NCBI GenBank assembly: GCA_027486405.1
Contig: JAIXPD010000095.1
Span: 1-64,000 of the forward strand
Reading direction: 5' to 3'
Length of the DNA stretch: 64,000 nucleotides
Source of the DNA: Azospirillum sp.
GTDB lineage: Bacteria > Pseudomonadota > Alphaproteobacteria > Azospirillales > Azospirillaceae
Below, in pieces: positions 23,789 through 31,770 of the stretch (its first letter is position 1; each line of letters begins with the position of its first letter). Under the pieces are notes generated by a model, which was not told the origin of the DNA, ran no database searches, and worked only from the letters and a program-made list of their open reading frames with translations. A program made the position numbers and the translations under genes.

Positions 23789-24490
23789 ATGTCAGGAAAA
23801 ATCATCGCCGTTGGAAATCTGAAGGGGGGCACCGGCAAAAGCACGGTGGCCATCAACCTTGCCTGCGCCCTGCGCGGCAGCGGCAAGGTGACGGTCGCCG
23901 TCGTCGATGCCGACGCCCAAGGCACCGCCAGCGATTGGGGGGCCAAGGGCCGGTTGGGCCTGACCGTCCACGCGCTGCCGTTTGACGAGGCGGAAAGCAC
24001 CGGTCATGGCGGGGGAGCCATCAACGGAGCAACCGGCGGGCGCAACGGTGCCAGCTGGTCGGCGGTGGTCGAACGGCTGAAGGACGAGCATGACTTCGTC
24101 GTGATCGACCTGCCGCCGCAGTTGAGCGACGCGATCCTCAACGCGCTGGTCGCGGCCAACCTGTTCGTCGTACCCGTGACCGCCAGCGGGGCCGACCTGA
24201 AGGCGACGACCAAGGCGATCGAGCTGTTGCAGCGCGCCCGCGCGCAGCGCGACGATGGCCGCCCGGCCTGCCTGCTGGTCCCGTCGCGGGTGGATCGGCG
24301 CACGGCGGCGGGGCGGGAGATCGAAGCCGTGCTGCATGATTTCGGTGAACCGGTTGCCCCGGCCATCGGCCAGCGCGCCGCCCATGTCGATGCCTTCACG
24401 GCGGGGGAATGGGTGGGGTCCTACGCCCCGCGCTCTGCGGCCCATGGCGAGATCGATGTCCTCGCCGCGATTGTCAGAAGGGTGAAGTGA
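23789..24490 (+). CDS. Orphan ParA/MinD-family ATPase
   Basis: A 233-residue deviant Walker-A ATPase: KGGTGKSTVAINLA with the signature lysine (about 9-16), Walker A' VVDADAQGTASDW and Walker B FVVIDLPPQ. No ParB or parS-like sequence is nearby, so it is not the chromosome-partition ParA. The ATG at 23789 is chosen because it starts the first strand (MSGKIIAVGNLKGG); the ribosome site is weak and the message might be nearly leaderless. Its stop overlaps the start of the next gene by one base (TGATG), making a tightly coupled pair. Orphan ParAs of this kind position cargo such as chemoreceptor arrays, carboxysomes or storage granules. Confidence 0.87.
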   Translation: MSGKIIAVGNLKGGTGKSTVAINLACALRGSGKVTVAVVDADAQGTASDWGAKGRLGLTVHALPFDEAESTGHGGGAINGATGGRNGASWSAVVERLKDEHDFVVIDLPPQLSDAILNALVAANLFVVPVTASGADLKATTKAIELLQRARAQRDDGRPACLLVPSRVDRRTAAGREIEAVLHDFGEPVAPAIGQRAAHVDAFTAGEWVGSYAPRSAAHGEIDVLAAIVRRVK

Positions 24491-26208
24491 TGGCCTCCCG
24501 CAAGCGTCCGTCCCTTCGCGACAACCTCACCCCCCGCAACCCGGCCACCGACCCGGCCCCGGTGTCGGCCCCGGCCAAGCGCAAGGTCAAGGCCAAGACG
24601 GCGGTCGAGGCCAAGACGGTGGTCGAGGATCTCGCGGTCCCCCTGCCGGTGGAACCCGAACCTGCTCCTGTGGAATTGGCGGCTGTCGAACCGGTCCCCG
24701 TGGATGCGGTGCCTGCGAAGCCGGAGGCGGCGGAGGCCGTTCCGGTTGTCGCCCCGGCGGATCCCGTCCCCTCGGCCCCCGTTGCACCAGCGGCGGTGAT
24801 CGCGGTGGCGGAACCGGTGCCCGAAGCGAAGGAGTCGGCCCCGGTTGCGGAGCCGGTGGTGACGGAAAACCAGCCCGCAGCGGTGGTGCCGGTTGCGACT
24901 CCGGAGGCAGTCCCGGCGTTGGCCCCGGTCGAGTCCGCCCCGTCCGCCCCGCTTCCCGCCGCGTCGCCTGTCGTCCCGCCGCCTGCTGAGACACCGGTGC
25001 CGGTGGCCACGGCGGACGCCGCCCCACCCCCGGTTGCCGCCGCGCCGTCCGTGTCGGTCCAGCCCGATCCCGCTCCTCCCGCTTCTGCGGCGTCGGCTTC
25101 CGTGGCGACGCCCGCCGCCCCGACCCCTCCCGTCATCGTCCCCCCAGTCATGGAGACCGTTGTGTCCTCTGCCCCCAGCGAAACGGTCAAAGCGCCGACC
25201 TCTGCTTCCTCCTCTCAGCCCGCTTTCGTTCCGGCCCCGCCCCCGGCCCGGTCCGGTGGCCTCCTGGCGACGGTCGCGGTTGTGTTGGCGACCGCCGGTC
25301 TGGCGGCGGCGGCCACCACGCCGATGTGGTCCCCGCAGATCAAGCGGCAGGTTGCGGCCAGCCGCGCCCTGGACGAACGGGTGACGGCGGTCGAAGGCAA
25401 GCTTGGCACCGCCACCACCGCCAGCGCCTCGCTGACCGAGCGCGTCACCGCGCTGGAAGGCGCGCTGGCCGCGCTGAACACGAAGGTTGCGGCGCTGCCC
25501 GACGCCAAGGCGTTCGGCGCGCTGGCGATTTCGCAGTTGACGGCGGCGTTGGACGATTCCGATCCCTTCGCGGCGGAACTGGCGGCGGTTCGCGCCTCGG
25601 GCGTGGCCGACGAGCCGCTGAAGAAGGCGTTGGACGCCCTGGTTCCGCGCGCGGCCACCGGCATCCCGACCACCGACACCCTGGCCGAAAGCTTTGTGCT
25701 GATCGTGCCGGACGCGCTCGCCGCCGATCTGCGCGCCGCCGCTGAGGAGGCCAAGGCTGTGGCGGAGGCTGCCGCTGCGGCAGCGGCCGCCGCGCCGACT
25801 CCGGCCCCCGCTACCCCGGCCCCCGCTACCTCGGCCGAGCCGCCGGTGGAGGCACCCGCCGCCGCCGACACCGGGACCAGCCCGGAAGAGACCCCCGTGG
25901 TGGCCGACGCCGGTCCCGGCATCGTCGAGCAGCTGTGGTCGGCCCTCTACGGTGCGGCCGATCTGCTGCGCGTTGTCTCCTTCAGCAGCGGCGAGGTCCG
26001 CAAGGCCGCGACCGTGCTGGAACAGGCCGGTGTCCTGCTGGCCTCGGGCGATCTGATCGCCACGGTCGAACTGCTGTCCACCCTGGAAGGGGCCGCCGCC
26101 AAGACCTATGGCCCGTGGCTGGACGACGCCCGCGCCCGTGTGGCCGCCAACCAGGCGTCCGCCCTGCTGACCGCGCGCAGCGCGGCGCTGCTGGGTGGCA
26201 AGTCCTGA
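24490..26208 (+). CDS. Ala/Pro-rich membrane protein, probable partner of the orphan ParA
   Basis: A 572-residue protein of unknown family. Residues 1-25 are basic (MASRKRPSLRDNLTPR), and ~40-250 is a long disordered stretch of Ala, Pro, Val and Glu. Then come one membrane helix (GGLLATVAVVLATAGLAAAA, about 255-277) and a coiled-coil (about 290-345, with repeating TAVEGKLG / TALEGALA heptads). A helical domain follows, then a second Ala/Pro linker and a C-terminal helical domain (VEQLWSALYGAADLLRVV...). Basic N-termini are the usual ParA-stimulating element in ParB, ParP and McdB-like adaptors, so an adaptor that ties the ATPase to an envelope structure is a reasonable inference. No homolog is recognised. 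Confidence 0.7.
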   Translation: MASRKRPSLRDNLTPRNPATDPAPVSAPAKRKVKAKTAVEAKTVVEDLAVPLPVEPEPAPVELAAVEPVPVDAVPAKPEAAEAVPVVAPADPVPSAPVAPAAVIAVAEPVPEAKESAPVAEPVVTENQPAAVVPVATPEAVPALAPVESAPSAPLPAASPVVPPPAETPVPVATADAAPPPVAAAPSVSVQPDPAPPASAASASVATPAAPTPPVIVPPVMETVVSSAPSETVKAPTSASSSQPAFVPAPPPARSGGLLATVAVVLATAGLAAAATTPMWSPQIKRQVAASRALDERVTAVEGKLGTATTASASLTERVTALEGALAALNTKVAALPDAKAFGALAISQLTAALDDSDPFAAELAAVRASGVADEPLKKALDALVPRAATGIPTTDTLAESFVLIVPDALAADLRAAAEEAKAVAEAAAAAAAAAPTPAPATPAPATSAEPPVEAPAAADTGTSPEETPVVADAGPGIVEQLWSALYGAADLLRVVSFSSGEVRKAATVLEQAGVLLASGDLIATVELLSTLEGAAAKTYGPWLDDARARVAANQASALLTARSAALLGGKS

Positions 26209-26264
26209 TCCAGACGTGATCCGGGGCGGATGATCGCGCCCGCCCCGCTCGCATCTCGGCCCGC

Positions 26265-27131
26265 TCACATCTCGCTTGTTTTCACGCCGTCGTTGCGTTC
26301 CGTCCATCCGGCGGCGCGCACGGCGGCGTTGTAACGTCGGCTGACCGGAACGCGGCGGCCGTCGGTCAACACCAGCGTCAAGCGTCCGTCGGCGCTGCGC
26401 TCCACCCCCGCCACCGCGCGGCCCGCCACCCAGTGGGAGCGGTGGACCTGCATTCCCTCCACCCCGGTCAATTCGCCGATGGCGTCGCGCAGCCGCAGCA
26501 AAATCAAATCGCTGCCCTGGTCGGTGTGAACCCGGACATAGTGATCCTCCATCTCCAGGGCGAGAAGATTGCGACCCAGCCGGGGCGGGATGCGGTCCAG
26601 GAACGGGGGCGCGCCGGGTTCGGGGGCGGGTGTCGCCATTGGCTTCGGCACCGGGGCGGCGTCTGGTTCCACCGCATCGGGGATCGCTGCGTGGGCAGTC
26701 GGCGGCGGGGCCGCGTCGATCACGCCGTGGCGGCGCAGCTCCAGCCAGATCGGCGGGGCGGCGACCAGCAGGGTGACGACCAGCACATAGCCGTACAGCG
26801 TCAACAGCCCGCCCAGCCCCTGCGGGCCGCCGTTCCGCCACGTCTGTTCGATGACGGCGACCACGCCGGTCTGCACGACGCTGACCGTCAGCAGCCCCGC
26901 CGCCAGCATCCAGCGCCAGGAGCGGGTCAGGTCGGTGGTCAGCCGCTTGGCCAGCCAGACGACCAGATCGAATTCCAGCGTGCCGACCAGCAGCAACCCG
27001 CCCCAATAGGCCAACCGCCCGGCAAAGCTGAGATCCTGAAAGGTGCCGAACGGCCCCAGCACCGCCAGCGCCGCGACGCTGATGGCCAGAACCGGCGCGC
27101 GGCGGACCAGATGGGCGCGCAGCGCGGTCAT
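26265..27131 (-). CDS. Membrane-anchored LytTR DNA-binding regulator
   Basis: A 288-residue protein with four membrane helices (about 12-140), a Pro/Ala linker, and a C-terminal LytTR domain (about 190-280, with DHYVRVHTDQGSDLILLRLR and GMQVHRSHWVA). LytTR domains bind imperfect direct repeats. Membrane-bound forms without a receiver domain are often controlled by a small inhibitory partner, and none is seen next to it. The ATG at 27131 is preferred; an earlier in-frame ATG at 27251 would add 40 residues of another hydrophobic segment. Confidence 0.85.
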   Translation of the reverse strand: MTALRAHLVRRAPVLAISVAALAVLGPFGTFQDLSFAGRLAYWGGLLLVGTLEFDLVVWLAKRLTTDLTRSWRWMLAAGLLTVSVVQTGVVAVIEQTWRNGGPQGLGGLLTLYGYVLVVTLLVAAPPIWLELRRHGVIDAAPPPTAHAAIPDAVEPDAAPVPKPMATPAPEPGAPPFLDRIPPRLGRNLLALEMEDHYVRVHTDQGSDLILLRLRDAIGELTGVEGMQVHRSHWVAGRAVAGVERSADGRLTLVLTDGRRVPVSRRYNAAVRAAGWTERNDGVKTSEM

Positions 27132-27280
27132 CGTGTCGGTCCCCGCGCGGGCGTGGGCGTGAACGGGCGGGGCGACGACGGGCAGGCAGGACACCGCAAG
27201 ATGGACCGTCTCGAAACAGGGGCGACCGATGCGGGAGAGTCGCGCAGCCATCGGCACGGTCAAGCGGAAACGCGCGGGCG

Positions 27281-27961
27281 TCAGTCCTGATAGGGGCAGG
27301 AGGCGAGAAAATCGGACAGGCGGCGGCCGGGCGTGTCCTCGAACCCGCGCTCCAGCGCCTGCACCGCGTCCATGCGGTCGATGCGGAAATTGCGGAACTC
27401 CTGCCGCAGCTCGCACCAGGCGGCCAGCGTCCAGGTCCGGCCCCAGAAAAACAGGCCCAGCGGATGGGCGGCGCGGGCCGAAGCCGCCCCATCCTCCCGC
27501 CGGTAATCGAACAGCAGGACCCGGCGGTCGTTGATCGCGGCGCGCAGCAGGTCCATCCGCTCGCGCAGGGCGGGCGGGAAGAAATCGGGGGCGAACAGGC
27601 GGCTGTCGGCCAACTCCCGCCGCCGCGCCTCCGGGACCACGGCCTCGACCTTGTCGAGCACGCGGGCGGCGGCGGCGGCCAGCGCGCCGCCGGTCCAGGC
27701 GCGGGCCAACCGCGCCCCGACGACCAGCGCCTCCACCTCGTCGCGGGTGAACATCAGCGGCGGCAGGTCGTAGCCGTCGCGCAACAGATAGCCGACCCCG
27801 GCCTCGCCCTCCACCGGCACGCCGGAGGCGGCGAGGTCGCGGATGTCGCGGTAGATGGTGCGCTCCGACACCTCCAAGCGCCGCGCCAACTCGCCCGCCG
27901 TCATCAACCGCCCCTTGCGGAGCAGTTGCACGATGTCGAACAGGCGGTCGGCGCGGCGCAT
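27281..27961 (-). CDS. HTH-WYL transcriptional regulator (YafY type)
   Basis: A 226-residue regulator. An HTH_11 winged helix (about 1-60: AGELARRLEVSERTIYRDIR) is followed by a WYL-type sensing domain (about 135-200), although the W-Y-L triplet itself is altered (TWTLAAWCELRQEFRNFRIDRM retains the R-x-F-R-x-x-R core). Such regulators respond to nucleic-acid or small-molecule ligands. The gene lies 20 bases after a VOC-family gene on the same strand, a common pairing, and probably controls it. Confidence 0.88.
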   Translation of the reverse strand: MRRADRLFDIVQLLRKGRLMTAGELARRLEVSERTIYRDIRDLAASGVPVEGEAGVGYLLRDGYDLPPLMFTRDEVEALVVGARLARAWTGGALAAAAARVLDKVEAVVPEARRRELADSRLFAPDFFPPALRERMDLLRAAINDRRVLLFDYRREDGAASARAAHPLGLFFWGRTWTLAAWCELRQEFRNFRIDRMDAVQALERGFEDTPGRRLSDFLASCPYQD

Positions 27962-27981
27962 GGCGGGGCGTCAGGTCAGGG

Positions 27982-28365
27982 TCAGTTCAGCGAATGAAGG
28001 CCGATGCGGTTGCCTTCGCTGTCGATGAACTGCGCGAAGCAACCCAGCTCGGGGCTGATCGGCGTCTTGGGCACCACGATGCGGGCACCGGCAGCCTCGG
28101 CGCGGGCCAGCGGTTCGGCCAGATCAGCGCCACCGTTCAGGTAGAGGACGGTCCCGGTCCCGCCGGGCTTACCGTCTTCATGCTCGATCAGGCAGCCGGT
28201 GACGGCCCCCGTGTCGGCGGGGAACAGGGCCAGACGGATCGGCAGGCCGCTTGGGCATGCGCTCTGGTTGAGGGTGACGGCGAACACGGTTTCGTAAAAG
28301 CCGATGGCGCGGGCCAGATCGCTGACCGGAATCTCGAACCACACGGCCACGTTGGTGGGCATCAT
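27982..28365 (-). CDS. VOC-family (glyoxalase/bleomycin-resistance-like) protein
   Basis: A 127-residue protein with two beta-alpha-beta-beta-beta halves: VAVWFEIPVSDLARAIGFYETVF at the start and GCFAQFIDSEGNRIGLHSLN at the end. The second-half metal glutamate is not evident in the usual position. Its function is unknown. The ATG at 28365 follows CAGGAG with a long spacer. It is cotranscribed with the WYL regulator downstream. Confidence 0.85.
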   Translation of the reverse strand: MMPTNVAVWFEIPVSDLARAIGFYETVFAVTLNQSACPSGLPIRLALFPADTGAVTGCLIEHEDGKPGGTGTVLYLNGGADLAEPLARAEAAGARIVVPKTPISPELGCFAQFIDSEGNRIGLHSLN

Positions 28366-28402
28366 CGCAACAAACTCCTGACAGAAGAGGGAGGGTGGTA
28401 AA

Positions 28403-28492
28403 CAGGGTGCGTGCCGGCACACACCCTGTGTACGCCCCCCCTCCTGACAGCGTGCTGTCAGGAGGGTGACGCCCGGCGGACAAAATCCGCCG
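28403..28492. repeat. Cluster of three strong palindromes
   Basis: Within 90 bases lie CAGGGTGCGTGCC/GGCACACACCCTG (28403-28428, near-perfect 26-bp palindrome), CTCCTGACAGC-GT-GCTGTCAGGAG (28441-28464, perfect 11-bp arms) and CGGCGGA-CAAAA-TCCGCCG (28474-28492). The last begins nine bases beyond the TerB stop (minus strand) and probably stops its transcript despite lacking a T-run. The first two sit upstream of the VOC/WYL pair and could be operators. Confidence 0.75.
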
Positions 28493-28500
28493 GTGGAGGA

Positions 28501-28926
28501 TCAGGCGTCAAGCACCGCGCGGTCGTTCTTGGCGACCAGGGCGGCGAAGTAGGGTTCCATCGTCGCGTCGTCGAACCCGAAGGCGCGCTGGTACTGGATG
28601 ATGAGATCGCGTTCGCCCGCCTCGGCCTCGCCATCGGCCATGGCGCTGTCGATCATGTTCAGCAGGATGCACAGCCGCTGCTGTTGGGACAGCTTCGGCG
28701 TCACATCGGCCAGGAACTGGTCAGCGGGCGTGCTGCGGGCGTGCTTCAGGCAGCGGTCCAATTCGTCGCGCGTCGCGTTGCGGCCCAGGACGGAAATGAG
28801 ATGCGCGACCTCTTCCGGGTCGATCTCGCCATCCGACGCCATGCATTGGATCAGCGCCACCGCCAGCGCGCGGCGGGGGGTGATGTCCAGCGGGGCGGCA
28901 CCCTTGAACTTGTCGAACAGGCCCAT
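28501..28926 (-). CDS. TerB-like protein
   Basis: A 141-residue helical protein (MGLFDKFKG at the start). It carries the TerB features AVALIQCMASDGEIDPEEVAHL and LLNMIDSAMADGEAEAGERDLI, two acidic EF-hand-like D-G-E repeats that bind calcium in TerB. TerB/TerD proteins belong to stress and envelope-associated systems; this copy stands alone, without terC/D/E. The ATG at 28926 has GGAG eight bases upstream. Confidence 0.82.
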   Translation of the reverse strand: MGLFDKFKGAAPLDITPRRALAVALIQCMASDGEIDPEEVAHLISVLGRNATRDELDRCLKHARSTPADQFLADVTPKLSQQQRLCILLNMIDSAMADGEAEAGERDLIIQYQRAFGFDDATMEPYFAALVAKNDRAVLDA

Positions 28927-29003
28927 GGAAAAACTCCGTTGTCGTTGAACCGCCCTGCATGTGGGGATGGTGCGCGTGACGAACAGAGGGGGCATGCAAA
29001 AAA

Positions 29004-29498
29004 TTATGATGTGGCGGCGGCGGGCAGGGCCGGGACGGGCTGCGGGTACTGCGCCAGTTCGAACAGCGCGCCGTCGGGATCGCGCAGGTAGCACATCAAC
29101 TTGCCGCGCGGCAGCACGCTGTCGGGGACCGTCACCACCGGGCCGACGGCGGTTGCCCCCGCCGCCAGCGCGCGGTCGCGCACGGCGTGCAGATCGTCCA
29201 CCGCCACGGCGAAATGGCCGATGGCCTGCGGGCCGTCCGGCCCCCCGTCGCGGTCGGGGAAGCGCAGCAGTTCGATGCGCAGCCGCCGGTCGGCGTTGAC
29301 CAGGATCACGCAGTCGGCGGTCGCCCCGGGCCGCTCCAGCAGCGCTTCGAACCAGGGGCCGCACAGGGTTTGGTTCAGCGTCACCGTCATGGCGAACACA
29401 TCGCGGTAAAAGGCCACGGCGCGGTCCATGTCGCGCACGATGACGTTGATGTGGTCGTGGCGGGCGTGGCTGTCGGCGGTGGTGGAACTGGCGGGCAT
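29004..29498 (-). CDS. VOC-family dioxygenase/glyoxalase-like protein
   Basis: A 164-residue protein of the VOC fold. HINVIVRDMDRAVAFYRDVF opens the first module, RIELLRFP closes it with a metal-type glutamate, and HFAVAVDDLHAVRDRALAAG with GALFELAQYP forms the second. H16, E75-like and E151-like residues could form a metal site, so lyase, isomerase or dioxygenase activity is possible. It is separated from TerB by 77 bases, on the same strand. Not related to the VOC gene at 27982 beyond fold and first motif. Confidence 0.82.
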   Translation of the reverse strand: MPASSTTADSHARHDHINVIVRDMDRAVAFYRDVFAMTVTLNQTLCGPWFEALLERPGATADCVILVNADRRLRIELLRFPDRDGGPDGPQAIGHFAVAVDDLHAVRDRALAAGATAVGPVVTVPDSVLPRGKLMCYLRDPDGALFELAQYPQPVPALPAAATS

Positions 29499-29535
29499 GG
29501 TGGGGGCAGAGCCTTGGGCCGGGATGAAAACCGAC

Positions 29536-30639
29536 TCAGCTGTGCCCGATGCGGGCGGAGGTTTCCAGCGCTTTGATGTGCGACAGGCCGGGCAGGATTT
29601 CCGACTTCACGAACTCCATACGGCGGTTGGGGCCGCCCCCGCCGCGCTGGAACCGGCTTTTCCACAAATTCATCTTCACCGCCAAGCCGCACAGCACGCC
29701 GCCGATGGTGACGTGGTGGGAGGCGATCAGTTCGCGGATGGTGCGGAAGGTGTCGGCGTTGATGTCGCTCCAGAAATCCTTGGAGCGGTTGTCGAAGCTT
29801 TCGAACCGTCCGGTGATCGAGGTGGAGATGTCGGTCAGGTCGCGGGCGATGTCGTCCAGCATCTTCATCTGGCGCGGGTCGCGCTTGACCTCCGCCGAGG
29901 TGCGGATGTCGGCCATCCAGGTGACGAAGCGCTGAACCTCCGGCACGATCTCGTCCAGGCATTTGCGGAAATAGGCCAGCGACAGGAAGATGTCGCCATA
30001 CTCTTCCAGGAAATGGGGGATTTCGGTCAACTCGATGTCCAGCCGGTCGGCCATCATGCGCAGGTTGCGCAGCGCCTCGTCCTTGTTGGGGGTGGCGAAC
30101 AGGCGGATGATGTCGCTGACGTCCGACACCTGCATGTCTTCCTGACCGTAGACATACTCCATCAAGGGGCGGGTGAAGACCCGCATGTAGCTGGTCAGTT
30201 CCTGTTTCTTGCGGTCCGACAGGGTCAGGCATTCGACGTTGTTCACGTCTATTTTCAAACGCCGCAATTCGATGCGCGAAGAATAGACGTCAAAGCTCGA
30301 CGCGGTGGCGATCTTCTCGATCTTCACCAGATCGCGTTCGACCTCCTCCTTGTAGGATTCGAAATAGGCCGGGACATGGCGGGGAACCACCTGACCGCTG
30401 CCGGTCTGGACGCCGTGAAACATCTCCACCACGGTTTGCAGCCGCACGTTCTTGATCAGGCGGGCGTGTTGCAGGCCGGGGGTTTCCAACGGAATGCTGG
30501 ACAAGGGCAGGATGTGCAGGGAATCGCGCGCTTCGTCGTCCAGCGACCGACGCTTGGTGTCCTCGGTGCTGCTGGATGCGTCGGTCTGCGCCTGCGCGTC
30601 GGCCTGACTGGCGTCACCGTTCAACCAAACCTCTCCCAA
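29536..30639 (-). CDS. Conserved-looking hypothetical helical protein
   Basis: A 367-residue, predicted soluble, mostly helical protein that I do not recognise. Residues 1-35 are polar and disordered (GDASQADAQAQTDASSSTED). After that the sequence is well ordered and charged, with likely coiled-coil segments (PAYFESYKEEVERDLVKIEK, and IARDLTDISTSITGRFESFD). Near the C-terminus a hydrophobic patch, HHVTIGGVLCGLAVKMNLW, could be a buried or membrane-touching helix. Codon use is like the neighbours, so it looks like a resident gene. The ATG at 30639 is the only start of the frame. Confidence 0.72.
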   Translation of the reverse strand: MGEVWLNGDASQADAQAQTDASSSTEDTKRRSLDDEARDSLHILPLSSIPLETPGLQHARLIKNVRLQTVVEMFHGVQTGSGQVVPRHVPAYFESYKEEVERDLVKIEKIATASSFDVYSSRIELRRLKIDVNNVECLTLSDRKKQELTSYMRVFTRPLMEYVYGQEDMQVSDVSDIIRLFATPNKDEALRNLRMMADRLDIELTEIPHFLEEYGDIFLSLAYFRKCLDEIVPEVQRFVTWMADIRTSAEVKRDPRQMKMLDDIARDLTDISTSITGRFESFDNRSKDFWSDINADTFRTIRELIASHHVTIGGVLCGLAVKMNLWKSRFQRGGGGPNRRMEFVKSEILPGLSHIKALETSARIGHS

Positions 30640-30752
30640 TGCGTGCGGTCTGTTACGAATCCGTCATCGTCAGGATGCACCATACAACAGACAAACCGGC
30701 TGGCAAGGATCGATATGCCACGATTCGCGACACAAAACCATTGGGGGACAAC

Positions 30753-30788
30753 GCAATGCCCCAGCCGCGCGGGGGGCTGGAGCATTGC
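30753..30788. repeat. Strong hairpin between two minus-strand genes
   Basis: GCAATGCcCCAGCC (30753-30766) pairs with GGCTGGaGCATTGC (30775-30788). It lies downstream of the DUF1150 gene and may stop its transcript, though there is no T-run. Confidence 0.6.
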
Positions 30789-30814
30789 GCCGGGGGCGTG
30801 CGTTGCCGCCCTAT

Positions 30815-30844
30815 CATCAATGGACGCTTCATCAATGGACGCTC
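30815..30844. repeat. 15-bp duplication at the DUF1150 stop codon
   Basis: CATCAATGGACGCTT / CATCAATGGACGCTC occur head to tail. The second copy contains the stop codon and last codons of the DUF1150 gene, so the first is a duplicated gene end. Confidence 0.8.
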
Positions 30845-31053
30845 AGCGGCTCCATGTCGTTCTGGCGCACGGCGGCGAAGGCGATGTCGCGTTCCGCCAG
30901 CACGCTCAGCGGCGAACCGTCGGCGGCGTGGATGGAAAAGGCCGGTTCGCCGTTCCGGTCGATCGGGCGGATGTAGGCCAGATGATCCAGGCCGAGCGTG
31001 GCGAAATCCTGGACCGACAGATGGCGCAGGTGATCGAGCGTTTCGTGGGGCAT
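30832..31053 (-). CDS. DUF1150 small protein
   Basis: A 73-residue protein that fits the DUF1150 family: HLSVQDFATLGLDHLAYIRP near the start, then FSIHAADGSPLSVLAERDIAFAAVRQND. In alphaproteobacteria it is regularly encoded next to small heat-shock proteins, as here (97 bases after hsp20, same strand), so it probably shares heat-shock control. The start is the ATG at 31053; the longer frame to 31215 is mostly Pro/Arg. Its function is unknown. Confidence 0.85.
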   Translation of the reverse strand: MPHETLDHLRHLSVQDFATLGLDHLAYIRPIDRNGEPAFSIHAADGSPLSVLAERDIAFAAVRQNDMEPLSVH

Positions 31054-31150
31054 GGTCGCGACTCTCCGGGCGGCCCCCCGCAAGGGGCGGGCCGCGATGG
31101 GGGAAAACAGGCGCTGGGGCGGCCGCAAGGCGGAATGCGGGTGGAGGCGG

Positions 31151-31630
31151 TCAGCCCCCGTTGCGGTCCGCCGCGAGGTCGATGGTGCGGGCGGCGGCAC
31201 CGGGGGCGGCGGCACCGGGTTGCTCGATCTTGATCGTCCGCACCTTCGGTTCGGGCATCGGGCGGGTCAGGTCGATGTTCAGCAGGCCGTTGTCGAGCGA
31301 ACAGCCCACCACCTCGATCCCATCGGCCAACACGAAGCTGCGCTGGAACTGGCGGGCGGCGATGCCGCGATGGATGTAGATGCGCGACTTGTCGTCGGTC
31401 TGGCGACCGCGAATGACGAGCTGGTTGTCTTCGATCTGCACCGACAGGTCTTCGGACGTGAAGCCCGCGACCGCCAGTGTGATGCGCAGACCGTCGTCGC
31501 CGATCTGTTCGATGTTGTAGGGGGGGTAGCCCTCGGCGGAATTCTTGGCGATCCGGTCGAGCGTGCGCTCGAACTGATCGAAACCCAACAGCAGGGGGCT
31601 GTTGAACAGGGACAGGCGGGTGGTCGTCAC
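31151..31630 (-). CDS. Small heat-shock protein, Hsp20/IbpA type
   Basis: A 159-residue holdase chaperone. An N-terminal FDQFERTLDRI segment is followed by the alpha-crystallin domain (about 35-125: YNIEQIGDDGLRITLAVAGF, GLLNIDLTRPMPE) and a C-terminal I-x-I anchor in RTIKIEQ. The tail is Ala/Pro-rich. The start is a GTG at 31630 with a textbook AGGAGG eight bases ahead. It is probably heat-induced, but I could not find a convincing RpoH promoter or ROSE thermometer in the leader. Confidence 0.92.
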   Translation of the reverse strand: MTTTRLSLFNSPLLLGFDQFERTLDRIAKNSAEGYPPYNIEQIGDDGLRITLAVAGFTSEDLSVQIEDNQLVIRGRQTDDKSRIYIHRGIAARQFQRSFVLADGIEVVGCSLDNGLLNIDLTRPMPEPKVRTIKIEQPGAAAPGAAARTIDLAADRNGG

Positions 31631-31770
31631 GGCGCATCCTCCTCTTGACGCGAGCGAGTTGCACAAAGCAAAGGCCCGTTTCCGGCGCCCGGCGAAGCGG
31701 CAGCCCAAACGGATTCGGCGCTGCCAAGACAATAGATTGGGAGATGGGGGGCCGTGGTCAAGGCTCTCGA

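Noticed and set aside
24421-27492. A 1023-codon minus-strand open frame over the Ala/Pro-rich gene
   Set aside because: It mirrors the repetitive coding of the plus-strand gene (Arg/Gly/His runs), and the plus strand has a coupled start with parA and a membrane helix.
31631-31770. A ROSE-type RNA thermometer or RpoH promoter before hsp20
   Set aside because: A strong AGGAGG is present, but I could not draw a convincing hairpin covering it, nor a clear heat-shock promoter; not supported enough to list.
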